From Gammaproteobacteria bacterium (lineage in GTDB: Bacteria > Pseudomonadota > Gammaproteobacteria > Xanthomonadales > SZUA-36), in assembly GCA_030431095.1 (NCBI GenBank), contig JAUIJU010000003.1, positions 1-64,000 on the forward strand: a stretch of 64,000 bases of DNA, written 5' to 3'. This document shows positions 55,603-64,000 of this stretch, piece after piece. The notes under the pieces are model-generated. The model did no database searches and was not told where the DNA came from. It was given only the letters and a program-made list of their open reading frames with translations. The translations under genes and the position numbers were made by a program. Position 1 is the first letter of the stretch, and each line of letters opens with the position of its first letter.

Positions 55603-58542
55603 TTGCGGTACATGTTGTCGCGAGGTGTCCCCGTGAGTCTTTCCCCGTTCCCGAATTTTTTCCGAACTGGATGTTCCCGGAATCGTTGGCTGCCGGCGCT
55701 GCTGGCACTGTTCCTGGTGCCCATGACCGCCCCGGCCGGGGAACCCGGCGCCAGCAACGGCATCGCCGCTACCGACGATGCCGTGTTCCGCCAGGGAATG
55801 TGGTGGGATCCTGCACGGGAAGGCAGCGGCTGGGACCTGAGCCGCATCGACAACTTTCTGTTCGCCGTCTGGTACACCTATGACGAGGCGGGCGAGCCGA
55901 CCTGGTACACCGCCGGGGCGGAACTGGATGGCCAGCACTTCGAGGCCGACCTGCTGCGCCACACCTGGGACCACGGCACGGGCAAGGTCAAAGCGGCCAC
56001 CGTCGTTGGTACCCTGGCCATCGAGTTCATCCACCCGCAGCTGGCCGACGTGCGCTGGAGGCTGGGGGAGACCAGCGGCGACCGTCGTCTGCAGCCCTTC
56101 ATTTTTGCCGCTGAGCCCACGCTGTTCGACTACAGCGGCATCTGGTATGACGCCAATGAACCGGGCTACGGCATCACGGTGCAGTCCCAGGCCGAGGCCA
56201 CGTTCGCGGTGGTCTACCACTACGACGACGACGGGCAGCCCACCTGGCTGTCAGGTGTGGGGCTGGACGGCGCCACGGAGTTCGAGCTGACCCGAGCACT
56301 GGGTAACTGTCCTTCCTGCAACTACCGCGAGCCCTGGCACGAAACCGCCGGCAGCCTGGCCCTGCAGTTCGCGGCGGAAACCCACATGACAATCGACCTC
56401 GCGCGCCACGACGGCGCCTGGAACCGCCCCGAAGCGGGTCACGTGATGATGTCGAACCCACCTTCGGGCCGCCCGCACCCGGCGGCACTGTCTTCGCTGG
56501 CCTCGGCGGATGCCCTGAAGTTCTATTTCCGCTCGGCCTTCGAAACCAGCGGCAACTTCGCGAGCCCCATCATTTGCATGCCCCCCATCGTCAGCCCGGC
56601 GCCGCCGGCAGCGCTGGACAGCGGCCAGGTGTCCGGCACCAACGTGCAGGAGGCGGGCGTGGACGAAGCCGACGTGGTCAAGGCCACGGCCGACAGCCTG
56701 TTCAGCATTGACCACACCACCTATAACATTCCGGTGGAAACGGTGAACGCGCGCGAGGGAGAGGACGAGGGCGTGCACTACGTGCAGACGGTCTCGCGTT
56801 TCGCGGTGGCGCCGGACGCAGGCAATCCGGCCTACGAGGGGCGCTATGAAATCGCCTTTCCGGTGCAAACGCGACCCCTGGTGCAACTCGAGGGGCAAGG
56901 CCTGTACCACCGGGAAAACGAGGATGGCGCCGGCCAGCTGCTCTACCTGGGCAGCCAGGTCGAAGGCAGCTGCTGGGGCGTGGGCGCCGCCAGCGCCGAA
57001 CTGCGCGCCTGGGACACCGGTCCGGGAGCCGACTTCGAGGTCGACAAGCAACTGCGCATCGACGGCGAGGTGGTGGCCAGCCGCATGATCGGTGACCGGC
57101 TGTTCCTCCTGACGTCCTACCACCCGGATTTCCACACCGTGGCCCAGGCCGCCCTGCCGCCGGACGCGGTCAAGGAGCAGTACACCGACGAAGAGTTCCA
57201 GGCTGTGATCCAGGCCATGGATGGTGAAATGCTGCTACCGAGGATCACCTACCCGGACGGTCGTTCGATCCCCTTGCTGGAGGCGGAGCAGATCCTGATT
57301 CCGCCCCTGCCGGGCGAGCGCCTGTCGGCGAAACTCACCGTGCTGAGCGTGTTCGACGCCAACGACCTTGAGGCGCCGCCGCAGAGCCTGGGTATCCTGG
57401 GTCGCACCGACGGCCTGTACGCCACCCCCGAGGCCGTGTGGCTGGCGGGTAACCGCTACCACCTGGAATTCAACGAGTCCGGCCTCGCGAAGCGCAGCAA
57501 CTGGACCGATACCGATCTGCACCGCTTCGCGGTGAGCGAGAGCGGCATCAGCTACAGCGGCTCGGGCACGGTGGAGGGCTCGGTAGGCCACGACCCGGAT
57601 CGCCTGCCGTTTCGCCTGAGCGAACAAGACGGCGTGCTGCGTGTGCTGACCCACTCGAACTCGTGGCAGGATCGCTGGGGCGAATGGGGCAGCAATCGTC
57701 TGAGCGTACTGAACACCGACGGCGGCGAGGAAAAACTGCTGGGGCTGCGTGCCGTGCTCCCCAACGAACAACGTCCGGATCGCATCGGCAAACCGGACGA
57801 GTCGGTGTATGCCGTGCGCTTCCTGGGCAACCGCGGCTACGTGGTGACCTTCCGCCTGGTCGACCCGCTGTACGCCCTGGACCTGTCGGACCCGGACGAC
57901 CCGTACGTGCTGGGCGAGCTCGAGATTCCCGGGTTTTCCGACTACCTGCACCCGGTTGACGAGAACCGGCTGCTGGGCGTGGGCCTGAACGTGATGTTGC
58001 TGGAAGACGAGAACGGCAACGAGTTCACCGTGCAGCGCGGCGTGCAGGTGGGCCTGTTCGACGTTTCTTCACCCGGCGACCCGGTGCTGCTCGATCGCGA
58101 CGAGATCGGCTATCGCGGCAGCAGCACCCCGGTGCAACAGACGCACCACGCGTTCACCTGGCTGCCCGGCGACGAAACCACCCAGCGCGCGCCGCGTTTC
58201 GTGCTGCCCGTGGCCGAGTTCGGACCCGAGGACGGCATCCCGGACGACGATCCGACGACCTGGTACCCCTGGCTGCGCACCGGCGCGGTGATGTACGAGG
58301 TGGCCGGCGAAGGGGCCGGCTCCTGGCTGATGCGCGCGGGCCGCGCCGACGTGGGTGACGTGTTCACCGTGCCCGACGACAAGCAAGGCTATTTCACCTG
58401 GCTGGAACCCGACGCGGCGCGCACCGTCATCCACAACGACCGCCTGCTGCACGTGTTCCGAGGCGGGCTCTTCACGACGCCATGGGGCGGCTCGGTGTTC
58501 GAGCCGGCGGATAATTGCGAGCTTTGCCTGGTGTGGGAGTGA
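55603..58542 (+). CDS. Beta-propeller (PF09826-type) protein with two N-terminal WYxxxxxGxG modules
   Basis: GTNVQEAGVDEADVVKATADSLFSI hallmark; N-terminal GMWWDPAREGSGWDLSRIDNFLFAVWYTYDEAGEPTWYTAG and GIWYDANEPGYGITVQSQAEATFAVVYHYDDDGQPTWLSGVG. Confidence 0.82.
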   Translation: MRYMLSRGVPVSLSPFPNFFRTGCSRNRWLPALLALFLVPMTAPAGEPGASNGIAATDDAVFRQGMWWDPAREGSGWDLSRIDNFLFAVWYTYDEAGEPTWYTAGAELDGQHFEADLLRHTWDHGTGKVKAATVVGTLAIEFIHPQLADVRWRLGETSGDRRLQPFIFAAEPTLFDYSGIWYDANEPGYGITVQSQAEATFAVVYHYDDDGQPTWLSGVGLDGATEFELTRALGNCPSCNYREPWHETAGSLALQFAAETHMTIDLARHDGAWNRPEAGHVMMSNPPSGRPHPAALSSLASADALKFYFRSAFETSGNFASPIICMPPIVSPAPPAALDSGQVSGTNVQEAGVDEADVVKATADSLFSIDHTTYNIPVETVNAREGEDEGVHYVQTVSRFAVAPDAGNPAYEGRYEIAFPVQTRPLVQLEGQGLYHRENEDGAGQLLYLGSQVEGSCWGVGAASAELRAWDTGPGADFEVDKQLRIDGEVVASRMIGDRLFLLTSYHPDFHTVAQAALPPDAVKEQYTDEEFQAVIQAMDGEMLLPRITYPDGRSIPLLEAEQILIPPLPGERLSAKLTVLSVFDANDLEAPPQSLGILGRTDGLYATPEAVWLAGNRYHLEFNESGLAKRSNWTDTDLHRFAVSESGISYSGSGTVEGSVGHDPDRLPFRLSEQDGVLRVLTHSNSWQDRWGEWGSNRLSVLNTDGGEEKLLGLRAVLPNEQRPDRIGKPDESVYAVRFLGNRGYVVTFRLVDPLYALDLSDPDDPYVLGELEIPGFSDYLHPVDENRLLGVGLNVMLLEDENGNEFTVQRGVQVGLFDVSSPGDPVLLDRDEIGYRGSSTPVQQTHHAFTWLPGDETTQRAPRFVLPVAEFGPEDGIPDDDPTTWYPWLRTGAVMYEVAGEGAGSWLMRAGRADVGDVFTVPDDKQGYFTWLEPDAARTVIHNDRLLHVFRGGLFTTPWGGSVFEPADNCELCLVWE

Positions 58543-58740
58543 TGGCTTTGTTGGCCGGTGTCGGCTGGAGCACCCCGTTGCGGAATGGGGACGTTGGCTT
58601 GTGTTGGTCATGGCGGGTTCTGTTGACCGGGGTCGGCTGAAGCACCCCGTTGCGGGATCGGGACGTTGGCTTGTGTTGGGGGGTGATGGCTTCGTTGGCC
58701 GGTGTCGGCTGGACGACCCCTTTCCGGGATCGACGCCGTT
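58541..58740. repeat. Three tandem imperfect ~65-70 bp units
   Basis: Shared core gttg(g/a)ccgg(t/g)gtcggctg(g/a)agcaccccgttgcgg(a/g)at(g/c)gggacgttggcttgtgttgg; related single unit at 63418-63470. Confidence 0.75.
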
Positions 58741-58819
58741 GGCCTTCGGCTTCCCTCTCTGCACCTGCTCTTGGTGGGGTCGGCGCGACAAATCTTCCTG
58801 ATTTGACGCGCCTCATTTG

Positions 58820-59070
58820 GCCATCCCTGGCCAAATGACCCCAGTCGCTCCGGCTTGCTCGGCAACGGCGCCTGAAAGATCCCTACAAGAGGTCATCCAG
58901 CCGCCCCCTGCATCGAGACCCCCCACCCCCAGACATTTTGTTGGGGTGCTTTCTTGTCACCCTACCGGGCCTTGTAGGCTGGGAAGTGCGTTTAGCACCA
59001 TGGTGCCGCGCCACGTGGCCTCCGTGGTTCGGCCCCTTCGAGTCGAACGGGGCGGCGTGCAGGCGGGAAA
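58820..59070. repeat. Composite dispersed repeat, copy A
   Basis: ccccagtcgctccgg...cagccgccccctgcatcgagacc...gcgtttagcaccatggtgccgcgccacgtggcctcc...gagtcgaacggggcggcgtgca, near-identical to 63583-63803. Confidence 0.9.
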
Positions 59071-59213
59071 ACCGGTGAAGACGGCTTTTGTCGTTCGAGC
59101 CAATATGTTCCTGGCTCCGGTTCATCCGCTGGGCAGCCCCGCACACTGCGCCGGACCCCGCCATTGACGGCAGCCGCGAGGAGCGCCCAGCAATCCCGGC
59201 AATAGTTCACCCC

Positions 59214-59297
59214 TGCAGACCGCTTTTCCTTACGGCCCGGGAGCCTGTTCTGTGCAAGCGGATAACAGGTAAGACTCGGTGCCCCAGAAGAACCCCA
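59214..59297. repeat. Dispersed repeat segment III, copy A
   Basis: cagaccgcttttccttacggcccggga...gtgcaagcgg...ggtaagac.cggtgccccagaagaacc, shared with 63920-64000. Confidence 0.88.
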
Positions 59298-59337
59298 CCC
59301 AAAGAAAGTGATGACCGGGTCGGGTTCTCCGATGCAA

Positions 59338-59554
59338 GGGAACGGGTGGGTCCCCCTTGGGGCGGGCCATTAAGGAGAGAGCCGAGCGACCGGAGCGACT
59401 GGGGAAAGCCGCCTGCAGCGGCTTTAGGCGAGCCTCGTGATGAAGCACGAGCCCGGGAGCGCATCTAAGCGAGCCGTTCCCACCAAGCGCAGGAAGTCGA
59501 GGGAAGCCGAAGGCCGAACGACAGGCCCGCCCCAAGGGGGACCCACCCGTTCCC
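59338..59554. repeat. 217-bp element bounded by a 31-bp perfect inverted repeat, interior an inverted copy of dispersed segment I
   Basis: 59338-59368 gggaacgggtgggtcccccttggggcgggcc is the exact reverse complement of 59524-59554; interior matches 63472-63604 in reverse. Confidence 0.88.
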
Positions 59555-59613
59555 GGCCAACACAGCAACCCAACCCGACCAGGTCAATCACGGCCGAAAC
59601 CCGCCCAGGTCAA

Positions 59614-60906
59614 TCAGGAAAGCCCCCTGAATACCCCACCCGCAGCCCCAATCGTTTCTCTCAGGTCTTCCTCCGTGTGCGCCTGCGACACGAATCCCGC
59701 CTCGAACGCCGAGGGCGCCAGGTAGACGCCGGCATCCAGCATGCCGTGGAAAAAGCGCGGAAAGGCTTCCAGGTCGCAGGCCATGACGCCTTCGAAGCCC
59801 GTGACCTCGGGCGCGTCGGTGAAGAAGAAGCCGAACATGCCGCCCGCCTGGGCAAAGGCCATGGGCACGCCGGCGGAAGCAGCGGCTTCGCGCAGGCCGT
59901 CGACCAGCATCGTGGTCTTGGCTTCCAGTTCTTCATAGAAGCCCGGCACGGTGATCAGGTCCAGGTTGGCCAGGCCGGCCGCCATGGCCACCGGATTTCC
60001 GGACAGGGTGCCGGCCTGGTAGACCGGCCCCAGAGGCGCGACCTGCTCCATCAGTTCCCGCTTGCCGCCGAAAGCGCCCACCGGCATACCGGCCCCGATC
60101 ACCTTGCCGAACGTCGACAGGTCCGGGGTGACACCGAAACGCGCCTGGGCGCCGCCCAGGGCCACGCGGAATCCGGTCATGACCTCGTCGAAGATCAGGA
60201 CGCAACCGTGCTCGTCACACAACCGGCGCAGGCCTTCCAGGTAACCTTCCACGGGCAGAATGCAATTCATGTTGCCGGCCACCGGTTCGACGATGATGGC
60301 CGCGACCTCGTCTCCGGATACTTCCAGCGCCTGGCGCAAGGCTTCCAGGTCATTGAACGGCAGGGTCATGGTCAAATCGGCCAGTGCGGCGGGCACACCC
60401 GGCGAATTGGGCACCCCCAGCGTCAGCGCGCCACTACCCGCCTTGACCAGGAAGGAATCGGCGTGACCGTGATAACAGCCCTCGAACTTGATGATGCGAT
60501 CCCGCCCGGTGGCGGCGCGGGCCAGCCGAATGGCGCTCATGGTGGCCTCGGTGCCCGAATTGACCATGCGCACCAGGTCCAGCGAGGGCACCAGTTCGCA
60601 CAGGCGTTCGGCCATCGTGACCTCGCCCGGCGCCGGCGCGCCGTAGCTCAGACCCCGTGCGGCCGCGTGTTGCACCGCACGGATCACATCCGGATGTGCG
60701 TGGCCGGCGATCATTGGACCCCAGGAACCCACGTAGTCGATGTAGGCGCGCCCATTGACCGCGTACAGTCGCGCGCCCTCGGCGCGTTCGAAAAACAGCG
60801 GATCGCCACCCACGCCGTTGAACGCGCGCACCGGCGAATTGACGCCGCCGGGTATCCGCGCCCGCGCCCGTTCGAGCAGGTCGGTGTTACTGAGCATGGC
60901 GTTCAT
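59614..60906 (-). CDS. hemL: Glutamate-1-semialdehyde 2,1-aminomutase
   Basis: [75 protein letters not shown]. Confidence 0.96.
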   Translation of the reverse strand: MNAMLSNTDLLERARARIPGGVNSPVRAFNGVGGDPLFFERAEGARLYAVNGRAYIDYVGSWGPMIAGHAHPDVIRAVQHAAARGLSYGAPAPGEVTMAERLCELVPSLDLVRMVNSGTEATMSAIRLARAATGRDRIIKFEGCYHGHADSFLVKAGSGALTLGVPNSPGVPAALADLTMTLPFNDLEALRQALEVSGDEVAAIIVEPVAGNMNCILPVEGYLEGLRRLCDEHGCVLIFDEVMTGFRVALGGAQARFGVTPDLSTFGKVIGAGMPVGAFGGKRELMEQVAPLGPVYQAGTLSGNPVAMAAGLANLDLITVPGFYEELEAKTTMLVDGLREAAASAGVPMAFAQAGGMFGFFFTDAPEVTGFEGVMACDLEAFPRFFHGMLDAGVYLAPSAFEAGFVSQAHTEEDLRETIGAAGGVFRGLS

Positions 60907-61137
60907 GGCGGTCTCCGCGGCTGGCGATTCAGGTAAGGGTCAGGGGGCGCTCATTCTCATCAATGCCGCGATGCGCCGCAAGCTTCACCCGGCGGGTCAC
61001 CGCTGTGCGCCCGACCCATCGCCCAGCCGCTCCGTAGGGCCTGTCCAGGGGTCGGACCGCGGGAACGCCGGTGATACACTCTGGCACCTTACTCTGACCC
61101 CAACTTTTATTGCCGGCGCCAGGACATTGTTCCGAAC

Positions 61138-61317
61138 ATGGAAGACAACGATTACAAAGTGTGGATGTGCATCATTTGTGGGTGGATGTACGACGAGGAG
61201 AAGGGCGCACCCGAGGAAGGCCTGGCCCCGGGCACCCGGTGGGACGACGTACCCGAAGACTGGTGCTGCCCAGACTGTGGCGCCGGCAAGGAAGATTTCG
61301 AACTGGTGGAGGTCTAG
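61138..61317 (+). CDS. Rubredoxin
   Basis: Missed by the track (59 aa): [59 protein letters not shown]. Confidence 0.93.
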   Translation: MEDNDYKVWMCIICGWMYDEEKGAPEEGLAPGTRWDDVPEDWCCPDCGAGKEDFELVEV

Positions 61318-61320
61318 GCC

Positions 61321-61515
61321 ATGAGCGGCGGACTGCAGCGCTCACGCCGCAACGCCGTTATCGGCGGCGTCTGCGGCGGGATCGCCGAGCATTTCGGCTG
61401 GTCGCCCACGGGCACGCGGGTGGCCTACGTGTTGCTGTCCATTCTCTCGGTAGCCTTTCCGGGCATCATCGTCTACCTGGTGTTGTGGCTGGTTCTGCCG
61501 CGCGCGAGCGCCTGA
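61321..61515 (+). CDS. PspC domain protein
   Basis: LQRSRRNAVIGGVCGGIAEHFGWSPTGTRVAYVLLSILSVAFPGIIVYLVLWLVLP. Confidence 0.88.
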   Translation: MSGGLQRSRRNAVIGGVCGGIAEHFGWSPTGTRVAYVLLSILSVAFPGIIVYLVLWLVLPRASA

Positions 61516-61521
61516 TCCCAC

Positions 61522-62256
61522 TCAGTCTTCGGGGCGCAGGATTCCGGTCCGGTACACCCCGTCCGGTTCCAGTTCCAGCCATCGACAGGCGGGCCCGGCT
61601 GCGTCGGGCGTGAAGCGCGCACACCCCGGCAGGGAATTGCTGACCGACGAGGGGCAACCCAGGCCGGTGAGGCCAGCGCGTTCCATGGCGACGTCCTGGT
61701 GCACGTGCCCCCACAGAACGAGCCGCACGTTCGGGTGTCGCGACAGCACGGCTTCGAAGTCTTCGGGGTTCTCCAGCCTGTAGCGGTCGATCCAGGGACT
61801 GCCTACCGGCCAGGGCTGGTGGTGCAGGGCCACCAGGGCCGGTTTGCCACTGTCCGCCAGGGCCTCGGAAAGACCGTCCAGCTGCCGCGGCGTAAATCGT
61901 CCGCCGATCTCGCCCGGCTTGGCGCTGCCCACCAGCACGATGCGCCAGTCCGCGTCCAGCACCTCCGGCCCGTCAGCCGCGCATCGCGAAAAGTGGCGCG
62001 CCATGAGCCCGGCATCATCGTGATTGCCCGGCGTGGACACCACCGGCGCGGAAAGTCGGCCGAAGGTCTCCGCCAGCCACGCATAGGATGCCGCTGAACC
62101 GTCTTCACTGAGGTCACCGGTGGCCAGCACCAGGTCCGGTTGCCACGCCTCCACGGCGCGGAGCACGCGCACCAGGCCCGCACGCGGGTCCTGGCCGCGA
62201 TAGAACTGGTCGGCCGGCCCCGGGACGTGGCAATCGGAGACCTGGACCAGCCTCAC
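61522..62256 (-). CDS. Metallophosphoesterase (CpdA-like)
   Basis: RLVQVSDCHVPG, LVLATGDLSEDGSAASYAWLAE, STPGNHDD, VALHHQP, LVLWGHVHQD. Confidence 0.88.
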   Translation of the reverse strand: MRLVQVSDCHVPGPADQFYRGQDPRAGLVRVLRAVEAWQPDLVLATGDLSEDGSAASYAWLAETFGRLSAPVVSTPGNHDDAGLMARHFSRCAADGPEVLDADWRIVLVGSAKPGEIGGRFTPRQLDGLSEALADSGKPALVALHHQPWPVGSPWIDRYRLENPEDFEAVLSRHPNVRLVLWGHVHQDVAMERAGLTGLGCPSSVSNSLPGCARFTPDAAGPACRWLELEPDGVYRTGILRPED

Positions 62257-62334
62257 GAACCCACTCGTATGTTTGGGTATCGGCGCACGGCATGACCGCC
62301 GGCACCGGGCAGCCTCGCGAATCGTAAGGAACTA

Positions 62335-62354
62335 CCGGGGCGAAACCGCCCCGG
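62335..62354. terminator. Hairpin downstream of the yegP-like gene
   Basis: CCGGGGCG-AAA-CCGCCCCGG hairpin; no clear U-tract. Confidence 0.4.
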
Positions 62355-62365
62355 CAAGTCGGGGA

Positions 62366-62695
62366 TCAGGCCTCGACCACCTCTGCGTCGGGTGCGTTGG
62401 CGGCAACAGACTTGATGCCGTTGGCGCAACCGCTGGTGGACTTGTACATCTGGCTCTTGCCGATGGGCTGGCCGTTGGCGGCCTTGAGCACGAAATAGCT
62501 GCGTCCGTCCTTCGCGGTCTTCACCTCGAAGCGTGCTTCGTTCTGGGAGTTCTTGCGCACGGACTCGATGCCGTTGGCGCAGGACTTGCGGGTCTTGTAG
62601 CCCTCGCCGGACAGGATGACCTGTCCATTGGTTGCCTTGAGCACGAACGTGTCCTGCCCGTCCTTCCGCTTGGAGCATACGAATTTTCCAGCCAT
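62366..62695 (-). CDS. YegP/DUF1508 family protein (two tandem repeats)
   Basis: GKFVCSKRKDGQDTFVLKATNGQVILSGEGYKTRKSCANGIESVRKN and RFEVKTAKDGRSYFVLKAANGQPIGKSQMYKSTSGCANGIKSVAAN. Confidence 0.88.
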   Translation of the reverse strand: MAGKFVCSKRKDGQDTFVLKATNGQVILSGEGYKTRKSCANGIESVRKNSQNEARFEVKTAKDGRSYFVLKAANGQPIGKSQMYKSTSGCANGIKSVAANAPDAEVVEA

Positions 62696-62887
62696 GTTTA
62701 CTGTCTCCTCGATGTGGATTTATTGCTTTCCCCCCCGCCACCACCCGGAAACCGCCGGGCATGACAGGAATACGTCATCATTCTGTGTCACCAGAATGAC
62801 AGATTTACGACAGTCACCTGCCGACTCGGCCGGCGAAGGCGCGGGGCCAGTCGCCGGGCGGCACCCCCGCCGTGTCCCGTCCACCCG

Positions 62888-63328
62888 TCAGGGTTCGAAC
62901 AGGAGCGTCAGGCGGTCACCATCCTGGACATCCAGCGCACGCGCCGTTCCCGCATTGAGCTCGAGCACGTATTGCGCCGGGTTACCACTGGGATAGGTGG
63001 GGCAGGGATCGGCCACGCAGGGCCGGGCATTCTGCGCCATGCCCACCAGGACCAGGTCGCTGTCGAAGTATAGGATATCAAGTGCGATGCGCGTGTTCTT
63101 CATCCAGAAGCTTCGCGGGGCCTCGCGCGGAAAAATGAACAGCATGCCGCGATCGTCCTCGAGATGTTCGACGAACATCAACCCGCGCATCTGCGCTTCC
63201 CGTGTGCGCGCCAGGCTGACACCGAATTCTTCACCCTTGAGCGACACGCGCGGCTCGGCGGCACAGCCGGTGCTGAGCAACACGGCGGCGAAGATGAAGA
63301 GGGCGAGACAGGTGGTGCGGGAGAACAT
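62888..63328 (-). CDS. DUF192 family secreted protein
   Basis: Start trimmed to MFSRTTCLALFIFAAVLLSTGCAAE; RGLMFVEHLEDDRGMLFIFPREAPRSFWMKNTRIALDILYFDSD. The longer track ORF runs back into repeat DNA. Confidence 0.88.
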   Translation of the reverse strand: MFSRTTCLALFIFAAVLLSTGCAAEPRVSLKGEEFGVSLARTREAQMRGLMFVEHLEDDRGMLFIFPREAPRSFWMKNTRIALDILYFDSDLVLVGMAQNARPCVADPCPTYPSGNPAQYVLELNAGTARALDVQDGDRLTLLFEP

Positions 63329-63409
63329 GCGCGCGATGATAGCAGGTGGGGGTGGGGATTTGGCTTGTCTGGGTATGACGGGTCTGTCGGTCGGTTTTGT
63401 TGGGTGGTT

Positions 63410-64000
63410 CTGTTGGGTGGTTCTGTTGACCGGGATCGGCTGGCGCACCCCGTTACGGGATCGGGACGTTGGCCTTCGGCTGCCCTCGCTGCCCTTCCGC
63501 TTGGTGGGAACGGCTCGCTTGCATGCGCTCCCGGGCTCATGCTTCATCACGAGGCTCGCCTCAGGCCGCTGAAGGCGGCCTGCCCCAGTCGCTCCGGTCG
63601 CTCGGCAACGACCCTTAAAAGATCCCGCAACGGGATGCCCCAGCCGCCCCCTGCATCGAGACCCTCCACCCCCACACATTTTGTTGGGGTGCTTTCTTGT
63701 CACCCTTCCGGGCCTTGTCGGCTGGGAAGTGCGTTTAGCACCATGGTGCCGCGCCACGTGGCCTCCATGGGTCGGCCCCTTCGAGTCGAACGGGGCGGCG
63801 TGCACTGCCGGTTCGCTGCCGGAATCAGGCGATCTGAATGCCTGCCTGGTGGCATGACCCCGAGACCGCAAAAAGCCACATTAGACAGCCGACCAACGCG
63901 GTATCGAGAAGGCCCTTACTGCAGACCGCTTTTCCTTACGGCCCGGGAATAACTTTTGTGCAAGCGGGTGATAGGTAAGACGCGGTGCCCCAGAAGAACC
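63410..64000. repeat. Composite dispersed repeat, copy B (extends beyond the window)
   Basis: Contains the tandem-unit core, segment I (63472-63604), segment II (63605-63803) and segment III (63920-64000) shared with 58.5-59.6 kb. Confidence 0.88.

Noticed and set aside
63329-63871. N-terminal extension of the 327-aa DUF192 ORF
   Set aside because: Lies in repeat DNA; the lipoprotein signal starts at 63328.

Overview
High-GC gammaproteobacterial chromosome segment, resembling Xanthomonadales/Chromatiales-type genomes (placement inferred from gene content only). It is mostly densely packed core genes. They include: a complete F1Fo ATP synthase operon (atpIBEFHAGDC, minus strand) behind rsmG-parA-parB; an oppABCDF peptide transporter; gshA; algC-dut; radC; rpmB-rpmG; mutM; tdk; cutA-dsbD-tlpA-aroQ-accB-accC-prmA; a PPi-type phosphofructokinase; adk; mpl; purU; and hemL. 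Several ORF-track calls needed trimmed starts. Two genes are absent from the track: a GTG-initiated collagen-like secreted protein running off the left edge, and a 59-aa rubredoxin. No tRNA, rRNA, CRISPR array or transposase was recognised. The accessory or unexplained material is: (i) a composite dispersed repeat at about 58.5-59.6 kb and 63.4-64.0 kb, with a 31-bp perfect inverted repeat and a hairpin showing compensatory base changes between copies; (ii) an orphan Pycsar-effector-like (PycTM/DUF5706) membrane protein; (iii) an ATP synthase subunit a with about 62 extra residues before its last helix; (iv) a hairpin enclosing the atpD Shine-Dalgarno; (v) a collagen-like/Asp-rich surface protein with a possibly structured leader; (vi) several fusion proteins (AlgC, cyclophilin, DsbD, beta-propeller). 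No complete new defence or biosynthetic system could be demonstrated. The repeat family and the orphan PycTM gene are the best candidates for follow-up.
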